A stretch of DNA of 64,000 bases from Kiloniella laminariae (GTDB taxonomy: Bacteria; Pseudomonadota; Alphaproteobacteria; Kiloniellales; Kiloniellaceae), in the NCBI RefSeq assembly GCF_027214005.1, contig NZ_JAPWGY010000001.1:947070-1011069 (forward strand). Reading direction: 5' to 3'. Made by a program: the position numbers and the translations under genes. Of the stretch, positions 63,752-64,000 are shown piece by piece; the stretch's first letter is position 1; every line of letters begins with the position of its first letter. The notes under the pieces were generated by a model, which searched no databases, was not told the origin of the DNA, and saw only the letters and a program-made list of their open reading frames with translations.

Positions 63752-64000
63752 TTTATTCTCCCTTACATTCCTGATGTTTCGCCCGGCGAGTTTTTGCTTA
63801 GTGATTCTGTTGCTTTGTTTTTCTCCTTTTACCGGGGGAAGTTATTGAACGAAAACAGAAGCTGTGGTGTGTTTTCCGTATTTTCCTGAAACCTCTCCGA
63901 TCTAACATTACGTCTTGAGTGTCTAAAGCCTTTTGCTTTTAATCTGAGACATATCCAGCAGCCTTGAAGAAATTCCAGCATTCGGAAGGATCGTAGAGAT

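Overview
The window looks like a chromosome segment of an alphaproteobacterium, probably a marine Rhodospirillales/Kiloniellales-like organism. This is inferred from the block dcd - murA - DUF2948 - hisG - hisD - UPF0262 - low-molecular-weight phosphatase - maf - RNase E/G - yacG - tRNA-Phe, an arrangement typical of that class. Genus cannot be assigned from the sequence alone.

About 1-22,600 is the late half of a podovirus-type prophage, with virion and lysis genes on the + strand: portal, Bbp19-like protein, scaffold, major capsid, Bbp16-like cement protein, tail adaptor, nozzle, internal virion proteins, fibre N-terminal protein, a 1175-residue fibre with lectin-like modules, DUF4376 protein, putative holin, M15 endolysin, small exported proteins and DUF1353. 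The order portal-Bbp19-scaffold-capsid-cement is that of Bordetella phage BPP-1. Terminase, replication genes, repressor and integrase are not in the window, so the prophage continues to the left. Accessory DNA interrupts the virion block: a reverse-strand membrane gene with its own terminator, bracketed by two copies of the nozzle gene's 3' end; an exported protein of unknown function; a decayed IS5/IS1031-like element with intact ends and a TAA target duplication; and an AT-rich unknown gene. Two neighbouring virion genes share the same N-terminal ~28 residues.

22,600-41,300 is mainly nitrogen and amino-acid acquisition: an exported nitrilase-superfamily amidohydrolase, a cobalt-type nitrile hydratase operon (alpha, beta, activator), a VOC protein, a urea transporter, then a probable hydroxyproline-type catabolic cluster. 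That cluster holds an L-serine-dehydratase-like Fe-S lyase, a proline-racemase-superfamily enzyme with a Ser/Thr active-site pair, a DapA-like deaminase/aldolase and a polar amino-acid ABC transporter. It is read divergently from a GntR/FCD regulator across a region with a perfect ATTGTATACAAT palindrome. A CoA-ligase-like enzyme, small membrane proteins, an XRE regulator and a Tat-exported peptide-binding protein follow.

41,300-51,600 is a mixed region with a large unknown protein, solute-binding proteins without permeases, two lipoproteins, an exported esterase, a LysR regulator divergent from mmsA, and tRNA-Thr. 51,800-63,750 is the conserved housekeeping block (dNTP supply, cell wall, histidine, RNA turnover, gyrase control), interrupted by tag, a lipoprotein, a solute-binding protein and a hexanucleotide satellite. 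infA, often found in this neighbourhood in related bacteria, is not visible.
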